Assembly (NCBI RefSeq): GCF_004327285.1
Contig: NZ_QJUI01000007.1
Location: forward strand, 62,001-126,000
Reading direction: 5' to 3'
DNA length: 64,000 nucleotides
Source of the DNA: Phytopseudomonas daroniae
Lineage (GTDB): Bacteria; Pseudomonadota; Gammaproteobacteria; Pseudomonadales; Pseudomonadaceae
The notes beneath the pieces were generated by a model. It was given only the letters and a program-made list of their open reading frames with translations, searched no databases and was not told the origin of the DNA. Below, piece by piece: positions 17,115 through 24,474 of this stretch. The translations under genes and the position numbers were made by a program. The stretch's first letter is position 1, and each line of letters starts with the position of its first letter.

Positions 17115-17942
17115 TCAGTCGTCGCCGAACGGGCCGGCAGCCGCGAAGGCGCCACCGTGATAGAGCGCGGCCGGATCATCGGCAGCCACTGGCGGCTGGG
17201 CCTCGACCTTGTCGCGGTAAATCTCGGAAGTGTCCTTGGGCTCGAAACCCAGATGAGCGGCCAGGCGGTTGTCCCACCAGACGGTCTTGTTCGCCGAGGC
17301 GCCGTAAACCACGGTGTGGCCGACGTTTGGTGTGGTGAGGCCGCGCTCGATCAGTTGTAGCAGATCGTCGTAGCTCAGCCAGGTGCTCATCATGCGGCGA
17401 TTGAGCGGTTCGACGAATGAGGAACCGATGCGAATGCTGACGGTTTCGATGCCGTAGCGATCGAAGTAGAAGGTGGCCATGTCTTCGCCGTAGGACTTCG
17501 ACAGGCCGTAGTAACCATCCGGACGGCGCGGGGCGCTGGCGTCGATGGTGTCGGTCTGCTTGTGGAAGCCGATAACATGGTTGGAGCTGGCGAAGATGAC
17601 GCGTTTGACGCCGTGGCGACGCGCTGCTTCGTAGATATGGAATACACCGCTGATGTTCGGGCCGAGGATTTCCTCGAACGGACGCTCCACCGAAACCCCG
17701 CCAAAGTGCAGAATCGCGTCGACACCTTCAACGAGCTGATGAACGGCCTGCTTGTCGGCCAGGTCGCAGATCTGCACTTCGATATGGTCACCTTCGGCCG
17801 GTGCCATTTCGGCGATGTCCGAGAGACGCAAAATCTTGGTCAGGGGCTGCAGACGTTCGCGCAGTACCTTGCCCAGTCCGCCTGCCGCACCAGTGAGCAG
17901 CAGGCGATGGAAGGGTGGTTGGGCGTTGGAAGTCGTAGTCAT
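17115..17942 (-). CDS. udh: Uronate dehydrogenase (NAD-dependent)
   Basis: The 275-residue extended short-chain dehydrogenase has the nucleotide motif LLLTGAAGGLGKVL (TGxxGGxG, about 17-24), the acidic NAD-selecting SDIAE after strand 2, and the catalytic Tyr145-x3-Lys149 in DGYYGLSKSYGE. Length and motifs match Udh of P. syringae and Agrobacterium, which oxidises D-galacturonate and D-glucuronate to aldarolactones. It is the first gene of the operon udh-uxuL-dctP-dctQ-dctM. A perfect operator (site B) lies 49 bp upstream and a CA motif lies in the leader. Confidence 0.93.
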   Translation of the reverse strand: MTTTSNAQPPFHRLLLTGAAGGLGKVLRERLQPLTKILRLSDIAEMAPAEGDHIEVQICDLADKQAVHQLVEGVDAILHFGGVSVERPFEEILGPNISGVFHIYEAARRHGVKRVIFASSNHVIGFHKQTDTIDASAPRRPDGYYGLSKSYGEDMATFYFDRYGIETVSIRIGSSFVEPLNRRMMSTWLSYDDLLQLIERGLTTPNVGHTVVYGASANKTVWWDNRLAAHLGFEPKDTSEIYRDKVEAQPPVAADDPAALYHGGAFAAAGPFGDD

Positions 17943-17963
17943 GGGCGGGAGGCCTGTTCTCTG

Positions 17964-17976
17964 CTTGTTGTTATTT
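17964..17976 (-). promoter_or_regulatory. CA motif (Crc/Hfq site) in udh leader
   Basis: The minus strand reads AAATAACAACAAG about 22 bases before the udh start codon, fitting AANAANAA. It lies between operator B and the start, so it should be in the mRNA leader. Confidence 0.55.
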
Positions 17977-17990
17977 GGAGATTGTCATCT

Positions 17991-18003
17991 GTTGTCGTAT
18001 GAC
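17991..18003. promoter_or_regulatory. Regulon operator site B (perfect GTTRTCRTAYRAC)
   Basis: The sequence GTTGTCGTATGAC lies 49 bp upstream of udh. It is identical to site E at 23101. The rest of the 273-bp gap 17943-18215 contains nothing else recognised. Confidence 0.75.
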
Positions 18004-18215
18004 ATGGTGGGATTATCGGCATCCCTCGATTCGTTTGTCAACGCGCTCACAAAACAACAATATCGTTCGATCGAGTCGCTCTATGAAGCCATGAAGGCTG
18101 ATTTATAAGGGTTTCTGCATCATGGTCTGAGGGCTCTGAGCGGCCGATATCGAGATACCTTCTTAAATTTAGGTTGTCTGATGACTTTGTGTCTGCACCC
18201 ACGCCCTCTCAGGTG

Positions 18216-19211
18216 TCACCAACGGCCACGAGTGGTCAGGCGACGCGCATCGTCAGGATTCAGCGAGCCTTCGGGGATACTGCCGGCAAGAATCGAGCGG
18301 GCCTGCTGCACGGTTCTGAACACCTGATAGGTGATCGCTTCCGGCACCATGCCACCAATGTGTGGTGTGGCGATGATGTCGGGACGCTGCGCCAGGGTTG
18401 CGGTCGGGTGATCATCATGACCGCGTCCCACGTCAATCGCCGCTCCCGCCAGGTGCCCACATGCCAGTGCGTCGGCAAGCGCCGCTTCGTCGACCAGGCC
18501 ACCGCGGGAGGCGTTGATGAAAAAGGCGCCCGGTTTCATTTTTGCGAAGAATGCAGCATTGGCCATGTTGTCCGTTTCCACGCTGTGGCGCGCCAGGCAG
18601 ATCACCTGATCGGATCGTTCGAGCAGCGTGTCGAAATCAACGGCTTCGACGCCATCCGGACTGTCGGTCAGGTAGGGGTCATGGGCGAGGATCTTCACCC
18701 CCAGTGCGCGGAGCACGGGCGCAACGGCGGTTGCTATGTTGCCGAAGCCAATGATTCCAGCGGTCGAGCCGGCCAACTGGCTGCCCATGCGTTGCGTCGG
18801 TATCTGGCCGTGCTGATAAGCACTGAAATAATGCGGCAGGCTCCGTGCGAGGTTGATCATCTGGGCGATGATCCATTCACTGACGGCATGGGTGAAGCCT
18901 GGGCCGGCCTGGGTGACCAGTACGCCGTGCCTGGATGCGGCATCGATATCGATGCTCTTGGTGTCCATGGCGCAGCGTATGTAAGCCAGCAGGCTCGGTA
19001 CCTCGCGAAACAGTCGCTCCGTACCTGCCGTCGGTTTGTCGGAGATGATCAGATCACAATTGTTGGCCAGTTCGATCAGTTCGTCCTCGCTCAAGACCCC
19101 GTCTTTCGGGCTTAGCACCAGCTCGCCGAGGCCAGCCAGCTCGCTCATCGCTTTTTCACCGTACCAGGTGTTCACGGAGGAAGGCGGGTAGGTGAGCAGA
19201 ATTCTTGGCAT
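18216..19211 (-). CDS. D-2-hydroxyacid dehydrogenase-like protein, variant active site
   Basis: The 331-residue protein of the D-isomer-specific 2-hydroxyacid dehydrogenase fold has the dinucleotide motif GFGNIA (155-160), the catalytic Arg236 in NASRGGLVDE and the catalytic His284 in TPHIGG. The third catalytic residue, normally the Glu of DVFxxEP, is absent: the equivalent stretch is DVGRGHDDHP (260-269), with His or Asp where Glu is expected. This may be a subfamily trait and not decay, since the frame is intact. It is the third gene after dctP copy 2 and the amidohydrolase. Substrate unknown; a sugar-acid side product is likely. Confidence 0.85.
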   Translation of the reverse strand: MPRILLTYPPSSVNTWYGEKAMSELAGLGELVLSPKDGVLSEDELIELANNCDLIISDKPTAGTERLFREVPSLLAYIRCAMDTKSIDIDAASRHGVLVTQAGPGFTHAVSEWIIAQMINLARSLPHYFSAYQHGQIPTQRMGSQLAGSTAGIIGFGNIATAVAPVLRALGVKILAHDPYLTDSPDGVEAVDFDTLLERSDQVICLARHSVETDNMANAAFFAKMKPGAFFINASRGGLVDEAALADALACGHLAGAAIDVGRGHDDHPTATLAQRPDIIATPHIGGMVPEAITYQVFRTVQQARSILAGSIPEGSLNPDDARRLTTRGRW

Positions 19212-19226
19212 TACCTGTCTCCTGAT

Positions 19227-20042
19227 TCAATAGCCATAGAGTCTGGCTGGATTGTGAACGGTGATCTGCTCGCGTACTGCAGCGCTGCTCAGCCAGCCGA
19301 GGAGTAACCGCTGCAACTGATGCGTGCTGATGCTGGCATCCTGGCGAGCGGTGTGGGGCCAGTCGGTTCCCCATAACAAACGATCCGGCATGAGCTCTGC
19401 TGCACGCTCGGTGAAGGTTCGGTAATGGTGCAGCGCGGACTCGGAACAATCGCTGAACAGATAAGGTGCGGAGAGCTTTATCCACACATTCTTCTTGCGA
19501 TTTACCAGATCGAATAGCGCATCGAGGGTGCCTGCATCCGTTGCGGGAGAGCAGGACGCGAAGTGATCCAGCACCACCGGGCCGTCGAGGCGCTCGATGT
19601 GCTCGAGTGCGCTGGGCAGGGTTTCCGGCCGCAAAAGCAGCTGCAGGTGCCATTGCAGGCTGCTGATCTGTTCTTCGACATAAGCGAGCTCCTGCAGTGT
19701 GGGGCCATTGGCGGCGAGGGTATTCAGGCGTACACCGCGCACGCCAATCCGATGCATGGCCTGTAGCTGTTCGAGTGGCGTATCGCGGCCGATGACTGCC
19801 ACGCCTCGTGCCCTGGGGCCAAGCTGGGTGAGCGCATCGAGCATGCAGCTGTTGTCGGTGCCATAGACACTGGGCTGTACCAGTACGCAGCGCTCTACGC
19901 CCAGGCTGCTTAGCACCTGCTGGTAGTCGTCTGCAGTGGCGGTAGCGGGGAGGTAGTCCGCCCCGCTTGCCAGGGGGTAGCGGGTGTGATCACCGAAAAT
20001 ATGCGCGTGGCAGTCACAGGTCATTTCGAATGAGGTGGTCAT
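19227..20042 (-). CDS. Amidohydrolase-family (COG3618-type) lactonase/isomerase, possibly galactarolactone isomerase
   Basis: The 271-residue TIM-barrel protein has the N-terminal metal motif CDCHAHIFG (His12-x-His14), VVLDHFA in the middle and LWGTDWPH near residue 220 with the catalytic Asp. The family includes 2-pyrone-4,6-dicarboxylate hydrolase and the D-galactarolactone isomerase of Agrobacterium. The position between a uronate-type DctP and a sugar-acid dehydrogenase, under operator C, favours a galactarolactone or related lactone substrate. The exact reaction (isomerisation or hydrolysis) cannot be told apart here. Confidence 0.82.
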   Translation of the reverse strand: MTTSFEMTCDCHAHIFGDHTRYPLASGADYLPATATADDYQQVLSSLGVERCVLVQPSVYGTDNSCMLDALTQLGPRARGVAVIGRDTPLEQLQAMHRIGVRGVRLNTLAANGPTLQELAYVEEQISSLQWHLQLLLRPETLPSALEHIERLDGPVVLDHFASCSPATDAGTLDALFDLVNRKKNVWIKLSAPYLFSDCSESALHHYRTFTERAAELMPDRLLWGTDWPHTARQDASISTHQLQRLLLGWLSSAAVREQITVHNPARLYGY

Positions 20043-20070
20043 AGGCTCTGGCTCTTGCGGTGTGGCAGTT

Positions 20071-20098
20071 ATCCGCCACGGCGAGGGCCGTAGCGGAT
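20071..20098 (-). terminator. Intercistronic hairpin after dctP copy 2
   Basis: The outer stem ATCCGC/GCGGAT and inner stem ACGGC/GCCGT surround a four-base loop. It sits in the same relative place, right after a dctP gene, as the hairpin at 15073-15103, and also lacks a T-run. It is probably a differential-expression element. Confidence 0.5.
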
Positions 20099-20105
20099 GC
20101 CAGTG

Positions 20106-21083
20106 TCACTGAACGGCTTCGATGCGTTCGATCAGTGCGGCGTAAGGCGCGCCGTACTTATCACGGACTGCCGCCGTGGCTTCATAGAACGGCTTGCGAT
20201 CTACCTGGATGAACTCGACCCCCGCGGCCTTCAGTTTTTCTTCGCTTTGTGCCACCTGTATGTCCCAGAGGGCCCTTTGTTCCATCTGCGCCTCTCGGGC
20301 GAACTTCCTCACCAGCGTTTGCTGCTCAGCGCTGAGCGCTTCCCAGGCCTTCTTCGACATCACCAGAGGCTCGGGAATGATCAGGTGACTGGTTTCACTG
20401 AAGTACTTGGCAACCTGTTGGTGGTTCTGAGCGAGCATGACGGCTGGATTGTTCTCGGCGCCATCGATCACCCCGGACTGCAGTGCACTGAAGGTTTCCC
20501 CGGTGCCCATGGCAATGCCGCTGCCGCCCAGTGCATTCATGGTGTCGAGAAAGAGCGGGTTTTCCATCATGCGCATCTTCTTGCCTTTCAGGTCGGCAAG
20601 CGTGCGGATGGGCTCTTTGCTATAGAAATTTCGCGAACCGGCGTCCATCCACGCCAGGCCGACCAGCTCGAATGTGGAGTTGGTTATCTTGTCGAGAATC
20701 TCCTGGCCGATTTCGCCATCGATGACCTTGCGCATATGCGCACTGTCGCGGAACACGAAAGGCATATTGAAGACGTTCACGTCCGGCACCACGGGGCCTA
20801 CGACGCCAAGGGAGACGCGAGTAAGCTGAATGGCGTTGATCTGGGCCTGTTCTATCGCTTCCTTTTCTCCACCCAGTACGCCGCCTGCGAACACCCTCAT
20901 GGTGATCTCGCCGTTGGTCGCGGTGCTGAGTTTTTCGCCCATATGTTCAATGGCTGTAATGGCTGGATAGCCCTTGGGTTGCGTATCGGCAACTTGCAAG
21001 GTTATCGCGTCGGATAGGGAGGGAATCAGTAGGGCCAGAGGAAATGCGGTCGACAGCAGGGTACGTCTGAGTTTCATGGTCAT
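20106..21083 (-). CDS. dctP: TRAP transporter substrate-binding protein (DctP), copy 2, without own permeases
   Basis: The 325-residue protein has a signal peptide (MTMKLRRTLLSTAFPLALLI, cleavage after SDA at about residue 26). Mature-part blocks match copy 1: MRMMENPLFLDTMNALGGSG with the carboxylate-binding Arg, and QSGVIDGAENNPAVMLAQNH. The C-terminus LIERIEAVQ is almost the same as LIKRIEAVQ of copy 1. No dctQ or dctM follows; the downstream genes are the amidohydrolase and the dehydrogenase. It probably shares the DctQM at 13249-15056. Operator C lies about 150 bp upstream and a CA motif precedes the start. Confidence 0.94.
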   Translation of the reverse strand: MTMKLRRTLLSTAFPLALLIPSLSDAITLQVADTQPKGYPAITAIEHMGEKLSTATNGEITMRVFAGGVLGGEKEAIEQAQINAIQLTRVSLGVVGPVVPDVNVFNMPFVFRDSAHMRKVIDGEIGQEILDKITNSTFELVGLAWMDAGSRNFYSKEPIRTLADLKGKKMRMMENPLFLDTMNALGGSGIAMGTGETFSALQSGVIDGAENNPAVMLAQNHQQVAKYFSETSHLIIPEPLVMSKKAWEALSAEQQTLVRKFAREAQMEQRALWDIQVAQSEEKLKAAGVEFIQVDRKPFYEATAAVRDKYGAPYAALIERIEAVQ

Positions 21084-21087
21084 GTCC

Positions 21088-21100
21088 TTCTTGTTGTTGT
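21088..21100 (-). promoter_or_regulatory. CA motif (Crc/Hfq site) upstream of dctP copy 2
   Basis: The minus strand reads ACAACAACAAGAAGG directly before the ATG at 21083. The motif runs into the GAAGG ribosome-binding site. Confidence 0.65.
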
Positions 21101-21234
21101 CAGGGATGTAGGTGACGATGAGTTCAGCAAAAAAATGAACGCCAGGGTTCCATGGGGACGTGCGCCATGCGCGCGTGCTGGGTTAGTGGGTGGGAGAGGA
21201 TGCGTTACCGCCTGGCGTACATCTATTGTTATAG

Positions 21235-21247
21235 GTTGTCATATGAC
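21235..21247. promoter_or_regulatory. Regulon operator site C (perfect GTTRTCRTAYRAC)
   Basis: The sequence GTTGTCATATGAC lies in the 337-bp divergent gap between dctP copy 2 and kdgD copy 1, about 150 bp from the former. With site D it gives one operator per promoter. Confidence 0.72.
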
Positions 21248-21348
21248 GGAGTGTGCTCAGCCGATTCCGAACTTGTCAACTTGGTGGCGTCAGCTTCCTC
21301 AAGCCTTCACTGGCGGTTGTTCAGAAGAAAGTATTAGCTTTCATTTTG

Positions 21349-21361
21349 GTCGTACGATAAC
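21349..21361. promoter_or_regulatory. Regulon operator site D (perfect match on minus strand)
   Basis: The plus strand is GTCGTACGATAAC; the reverse complement GTTATCGTACGAC fits the consensus at all 13 positions. It lies 60 bp upstream of kdgD copy 1 and is followed by GTATC, like the extended sites F and H. Confidence 0.72.
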
Positions 21362-21420
21362 GTATCTCTAACAGCTGCGGCTGCCCTTTCATTTCAACCC
21401 GCTTTACAGGTGTTCGAAGA

Positions 21421-22332
21421 ATGACCCCACAAGAATTAAAATCCGTCCTCTCCTCCGGTCTGCTGTCTTTCCCGCTGACCGATTTCGACGCCCAAGGCGA
21501 GTTCAATCCTGAAGGCTACGCACGTCGCCTGGAGTGGCTGGCCCCCTACGGCGCTACCGCTCTGTTCGCGGCTGGCGGAACCGGTGAATTCTTCTCCCTG
21601 GCTGCCGACGAGTACTCGTCCGTCATCAAGACCGCCGTCGACACCTGCGCGGGCAGCGTGCCAATCCTCGCTGGCGTGGGCGGTTCCACTCGCCAGGCGA
21701 TTCAGTACGCACAGGAAGCCGAGCGCCTGGGCGCCAAAGGCCTGCTGCTGCTGCCGCACTATCTGACCGAGGCTTCGCAGGAAGGTGTTGCCGCCCACGT
21801 CGAGCAAGTCTGTAAATCGGTGAAGATCGGTGTAGTCGTCTACAACCGTAACGTCTGCCGCCTGACCGCTCCGCTGCTGGAGCAACTGGCCGAGCGCTGC
21901 CCGAACCTGATCGGCTACAAGGACGGCCTGGGCGACATCGAACTGATGGTGTCGATCCGCCGTCGTCTGGGCGACCGTTTCAGCTACCTGGGCGGCCTGC
22001 CGACCGCTGAAGTCTATGCCGCTGCCTACAAGGCACTGGGCGTACCGGTCTACTCGTCGGCGGTGTTCAACTTCATCCCGAAAACCGCGATGGATTTCTA
22101 CCACGCGATCGCTCGCGACGATCACGCCACCGTTGGCAAGATCATCGATGACTTCTTCCTGCCGTACCTGGACATCCGTAACCGTAAAGCCGGTTACGCA
22201 GTGAGCATCGTCAAGGCTGGCGCCAAGATCTCCGGCTACGATGCAGGCCCGGTTCGCGCTCCGCTGACCGACCTGCTGCCGGCCGAATACGAGCAACTGG
22301 CGGCACTGGTCAAGGCGCAGGGCGCTCAGTAA
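21421..22332 (+). CDS. kdgD: 5-dehydro-4-deoxyglucarate dehydratase, copy 1
   Basis: The 303-residue member of the DHDPS/NAL aldolase superfamily has [11 protein letters not shown] (about 50-60), the Tyr141 of VVYNRNVC and the Schiff-base Lys167 of LIGYKDG. It dehydrates and decarboxylates 5-keto-4-deoxy-D-glucarate to 2-oxoglutarate semialdehyde, the step after GarD. Length matches the family. It differs from copy 2 at 12 amino-acid positions. It is preceded by operator D and followed by a strong terminator, so it is monocistronic. Confidence 0.95.
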   Translation: MTPQELKSVLSSGLLSFPLTDFDAQGEFNPEGYARRLEWLAPYGATALFAAGGTGEFFSLAADEYSSVIKTAVDTCAGSVPILAGVGGSTRQAIQYAQEAERLGAKGLLLLPHYLTEASQEGVAAHVEQVCKSVKIGVVVYNRNVCRLTAPLLEQLAERCPNLIGYKDGLGDIELMVSIRRRLGDRFSYLGGLPTAEVYAAAYKALGVPVYSSAVFNFIPKTAMDFYHAIARDDHATVGKIIDDFFLPYLDIRNRKAGYAVSIVKAGAKISGYDAGPVRAPLTDLLPAEYEQLAALVKAQGAQ

Positions 22333-22357
22333 GCGTCAGTCTCACTGATCTACAAAC

Positions 22358-22383
22358 AAAGGCCGCTGTTTACAGCGGCCTTT
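22358..22383 (+). terminator. Rho-independent terminator of kdgD copy 1
   Basis: A 12-bp perfect stem AAAGGCCGCTGT/ACAGCGGCCTTT with a two-base loop lies 26 bp after the stop codon. The A-run on one side and T-run on the other could make it bidirectional. Confidence 0.85.
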
Positions 22384-22414
22384 GTCGTTTCAGAGTGCCT
22401 AAAAGTGATCGTTG

Positions 22415-22498
22415 TAGGGGCGAGCTTGCTCGCGATAGCGGTAATGAAGATCGAACTGACGGTGCATTGAAATGGTTTCGCTGGCAAGCCAGCTTTTA
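22415..22498. repeat. REP-like doublet
   Basis: GTAGGGGCGAGCTTGCTCGCGA (22418 onward; palindromic core GCGAGCTTGCTCGC) closely resembles the common Pseudomonas REP sequence. A second, inverted and diverged unit (TTCGCTGGCAAGCCAGC, ending GCTTTTAC) follows about 40 bp later. Such REP pairs are intergenic and probably moved by RAYT transposases elsewhere in the genome. Confidence 0.6.
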
Positions 22499-22525
22499 CA
22501 AAGACATGCTTTCTGGTGGACGCGG

Positions 22526-22563
22526 AAAAGCCGCTGCAGTTTGTTCGGCTGCAGCGGCTTTTC
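22526..22563. terminator. Bidirectional terminator next to the tctC relic
   Basis: A 14-bp perfect stem (AAAAGCCGCTGCAG with CTGCAGCGGCTTTT) closes a ten-base loop, with T-rich sequence on the plus side (TTTTCCTTTTTA). It probably ended the former tctC transcript or was brought in with the deletion junction. Confidence 0.75.
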
Positions 22564-22570
22564 CTTTTTA

Positions 22571-22787
22571 CCTCGCTGACCGCTACCAGCGGTTTGCCCA
22601 ACTCCTTTTCCAGATAACGGTTGAACACGCGGGCGTTCACATCCGTGTCGCCACCCGGTGCGATGGGCAATACCACCTGAATGGCTTTGCTCGGGTACTT
22701 GTCGTCGGCCTGCACATGAGCGGCGGTGGCGCTCATGTGCAGGGCGGCGAACAGGCTGAGGGCGGTGCGTAGGGAGGTGTTTCGCTT
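22571..22787 (-). pseudogene. Truncated TctC/Bug-family solute-binding protein relic
   Basis: The minus-strand frame reads KRNTSLRTALSLFAALHMSA (signal peptide), then ADDKYPSKAIQVVLPIAPGG and DTDVNARVFNRYLEKELGKP, which is the unmistakable N-terminus of a tripartite tricarboxylate transporter binding protein. Homology stops after about 75 residues, where the terminator begins; the remaining 250 or so residues are missing. The codon before KRN is GAG, not ATG, so even the start seems lost. It lies between the two kdgD genes, with a CA motif and operator E upstream, so it was once part of the same regulon. Confidence 0.8.
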
Positions 22788-22800
22788 CTCTTGTTATTGT
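22788..22800 (-). promoter_or_regulatory. CA motif preserved upstream of the tctC relic
   Basis: The minus strand reads ACAATAACAAGAG immediately before the former coding start, the same motif seen before uxuL and the SDR gene at 55918. Confidence 0.5.
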
Positions 22801-23100
22801 GCCGCGAAGGTTGCGGGAAGACCCGTTGGGCTCCAGCGGATTGAACGTATCGGCGCAGCCTCACACGACTCTGTTATGGGAACGGAGGCTCGTGGAGGTG
22901 TGATACGGACTTGAGTGCGGGTCGTTACCTGCGCCTTCTCTCGCTCGACGGCTGGGAGAGGGGAGTCGCATCGCGATAAGCGAGGGCTGCGGGGGAGGGC
23001 GGTTCGGCGTGAGGGACGTCAATGTCCTGGCCTTTGCGGATGGGTGTCGTCATGTCGCGCACCTTTGTCATTGTCGATTCATAACGGCTATCTGGCTGAT

Positions 23101-23113
23101 GTTGTCGTATGAC
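23101..23113. promoter_or_regulatory. Regulon operator site E (perfect GTTRTCRTAYRAC)
   Basis: The sequence GTTGTCGTATGAC lies about 290 bp upstream of kdgD copy 2 and about 310 bp upstream of the tctC relic start. It probably served the dead transporter promoter. The rest of 22801-23329 contains no supported gene; the minus frame from 23053 (MTTPIRKGQDIDVPHAEPPS) is short and unrecognised. Confidence 0.7.
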
Positions 23114-23329
23114 TTGTCGGCTGCTGATGACCTTTTTCATGCCGGGTTGGTGGAAAATTTTTCCGCCAGAAAGCGAGTTTTCGCCAATCTAAAGCATGAT
23201 ATTCCCGATGTAATTAGAGATTTACCGAGGTTTTTCCTGGTTTTTGGACATTTCGTTGGATTATGCAGTGGTTGCTCCGAAACGGTGCAATAGAAAGAAA
23301 AATGCGTCCGACTGCTTGGATTTTTAATG

Positions 23330-23342
23330 GTTGTACGATAAC
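23330..23342. promoter_or_regulatory. Regulon operator site F (perfect match on minus strand)
   Basis: The plus strand is GTTGTACGATAAC and its reverse complement GTTATCGTACAAC fits fully. It overlaps a second half-site, GATAACGTATGAC (to 23348). It lies 58 bp upstream of kdgD copy 2, nearly the same spacing as site D before copy 1. Confidence 0.75.
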
Positions 23343-23399
23343 GTATGACTTCAGTTGCCGGTAACGGCCTCCATGTCCTCATCCAAGGGTGTAAGAAGA

Positions 23400-24311
23400 A
23401 TGACTCCACAAGAATTAAAATCCGTCCTCTCCTCCGGCCTGCTGTCCTTTCCGCTGACCGACTTCGATGCCGCTGGTGAATTCAACCCGGCTGGCTACGC
23501 ACGTCGCCTGGAGTGGCTGGCCCCCTACGGCGCGACTGCTCTGTTCGCGGCTGGCGGTACCGGTGAATTCTTCTCCCTGGCTGCCGACGAGTACTCGTCG
23601 GTCATCAAGACCGCCGTCGACACCTGCGCGGGCAGCGTGCCAATCCTCGCTGGCGTGGGCGGTTCCACTCGCCAGGCGATTCAGTACGCACAGGAAGCCG
23701 AGCGCCTGGGCGCCAAAGGCCTGCTGCTGCTGCCGCACTACCTGACCGAAGCGTCGCAGGAAGGTGTTGCCGCCCACGTCGAGCAAGTCTGTAAATCGGT
23801 GAAGATCGGTGTAGTCGTCTACAACCGTAACGTCTGCCGCCTGACCGCTCCGCTGCTGGAGCAACTGGCCGAGCGCTGCCCGAACCTGATCGGTTACAAG
23901 GATGGTCTGGGCGACATCGAACTGATGGTTTCTATCCGCCGTCGTCTGGGTGATCGTTTCACCTACCTGGGTGGTCTGCCGACCGCTGAAGTTTATGCCG
24001 CTGCCTACAAGGCACTGGGTGTACCGGTCTACTCGTCGGCGGTGTTCAACTTCATTCCGAAAACCGCAATGGACTTCTACCGCGCAATCGCCCGTGAAGA
24101 TCACGCCGCCGTCGCCAAGATCATCGATGACTTCTTCCTGCCGTATCTGGATATCCGCAACCTGAAATCCGGTTACGCAGTGAGCATCGTCAAGGCTGGC
24201 GCCAAGATTTCCGGCTACGATGCAGGCCCGGTTCGGGCTCCGCTGACCGACCTGCTGCCGGCCGAGTACGAGCAACTGGCTGCCCTGATCGACGCCCAGG
24301 GCCCGCAGTAA
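23400..24311 (+). CDS. kdgD: 5-dehydro-4-deoxyglucarate dehydratase, copy 2
   Basis: The 303-residue near-duplicate of the gene at 21421 keeps all active-site blocks (GGTGE, Tyr141, Lys167 in LIGYKDG). The start at 23400 mirrors copy 1 exactly; the frame open to 23355 is not part of the protein. Differences cluster in the first 35 and the last 110 residues, for example [10 protein letters not shown] for [10 protein letters not shown] and [10 protein letters not shown] for [10 protein letters not shown]. The DNA from about residue 55 to 165 is almost identical. That pattern points to gene conversion. It has its own operator (F) and terminator. Confidence 0.95.
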   Translation: MTPQELKSVLSSGLLSFPLTDFDAAGEFNPAGYARRLEWLAPYGATALFAAGGTGEFFSLAADEYSSVIKTAVDTCAGSVPILAGVGGSTRQAIQYAQEAERLGAKGLLLLPHYLTEASQEGVAAHVEQVCKSVKIGVVVYNRNVCRLTAPLLEQLAERCPNLIGYKDGLGDIELMVSIRRRLGDRFTYLGGLPTAEVYAAAYKALGVPVYSSAVFNFIPKTAMDFYRAIAREDHAAVAKIIDDFFLPYLDIRNLKSGYAVSIVKAGAKISGYDAGPVRAPLTDLLPAEYEQLAALIDAQGPQ

Positions 24312-24335
24312 GCACGTTCACCTCTTCGAGGTGTC

Positions 24336-24366
24336 AGAAAGCCCGGGCCTGTCGCCCGGGCTTTCT
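24336..24366 (+). terminator. Rho-independent terminator of kdgD copy 2
   Basis: A 13-bp perfect stem AGAAAGCCCGGGC/GCCCGGGCTTTCT with a five-base loop lies 25 bp after the stop codon. Confidence 0.85.
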
Positions 24367-24474
24367 GCTTTCAGGGGGGCAACACCTGATTACAGGTCTG
24401 TCTGCGCCTGCCGCTAGTTGCCACCCGGTTCGCTGGTTAAGATGCGGCTTCCCTCGTACAACCCGCGGCCCGTC

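Noticed and set aside
22925..23053. Minus-strand short frame MTTPIRKGQDIDVPHAEPPS downstream of operator E
   Set aside because: Weak ribosome site, proline-rich end that looks like intergenic repeat, and no recognisable family; not enough to call a gene.
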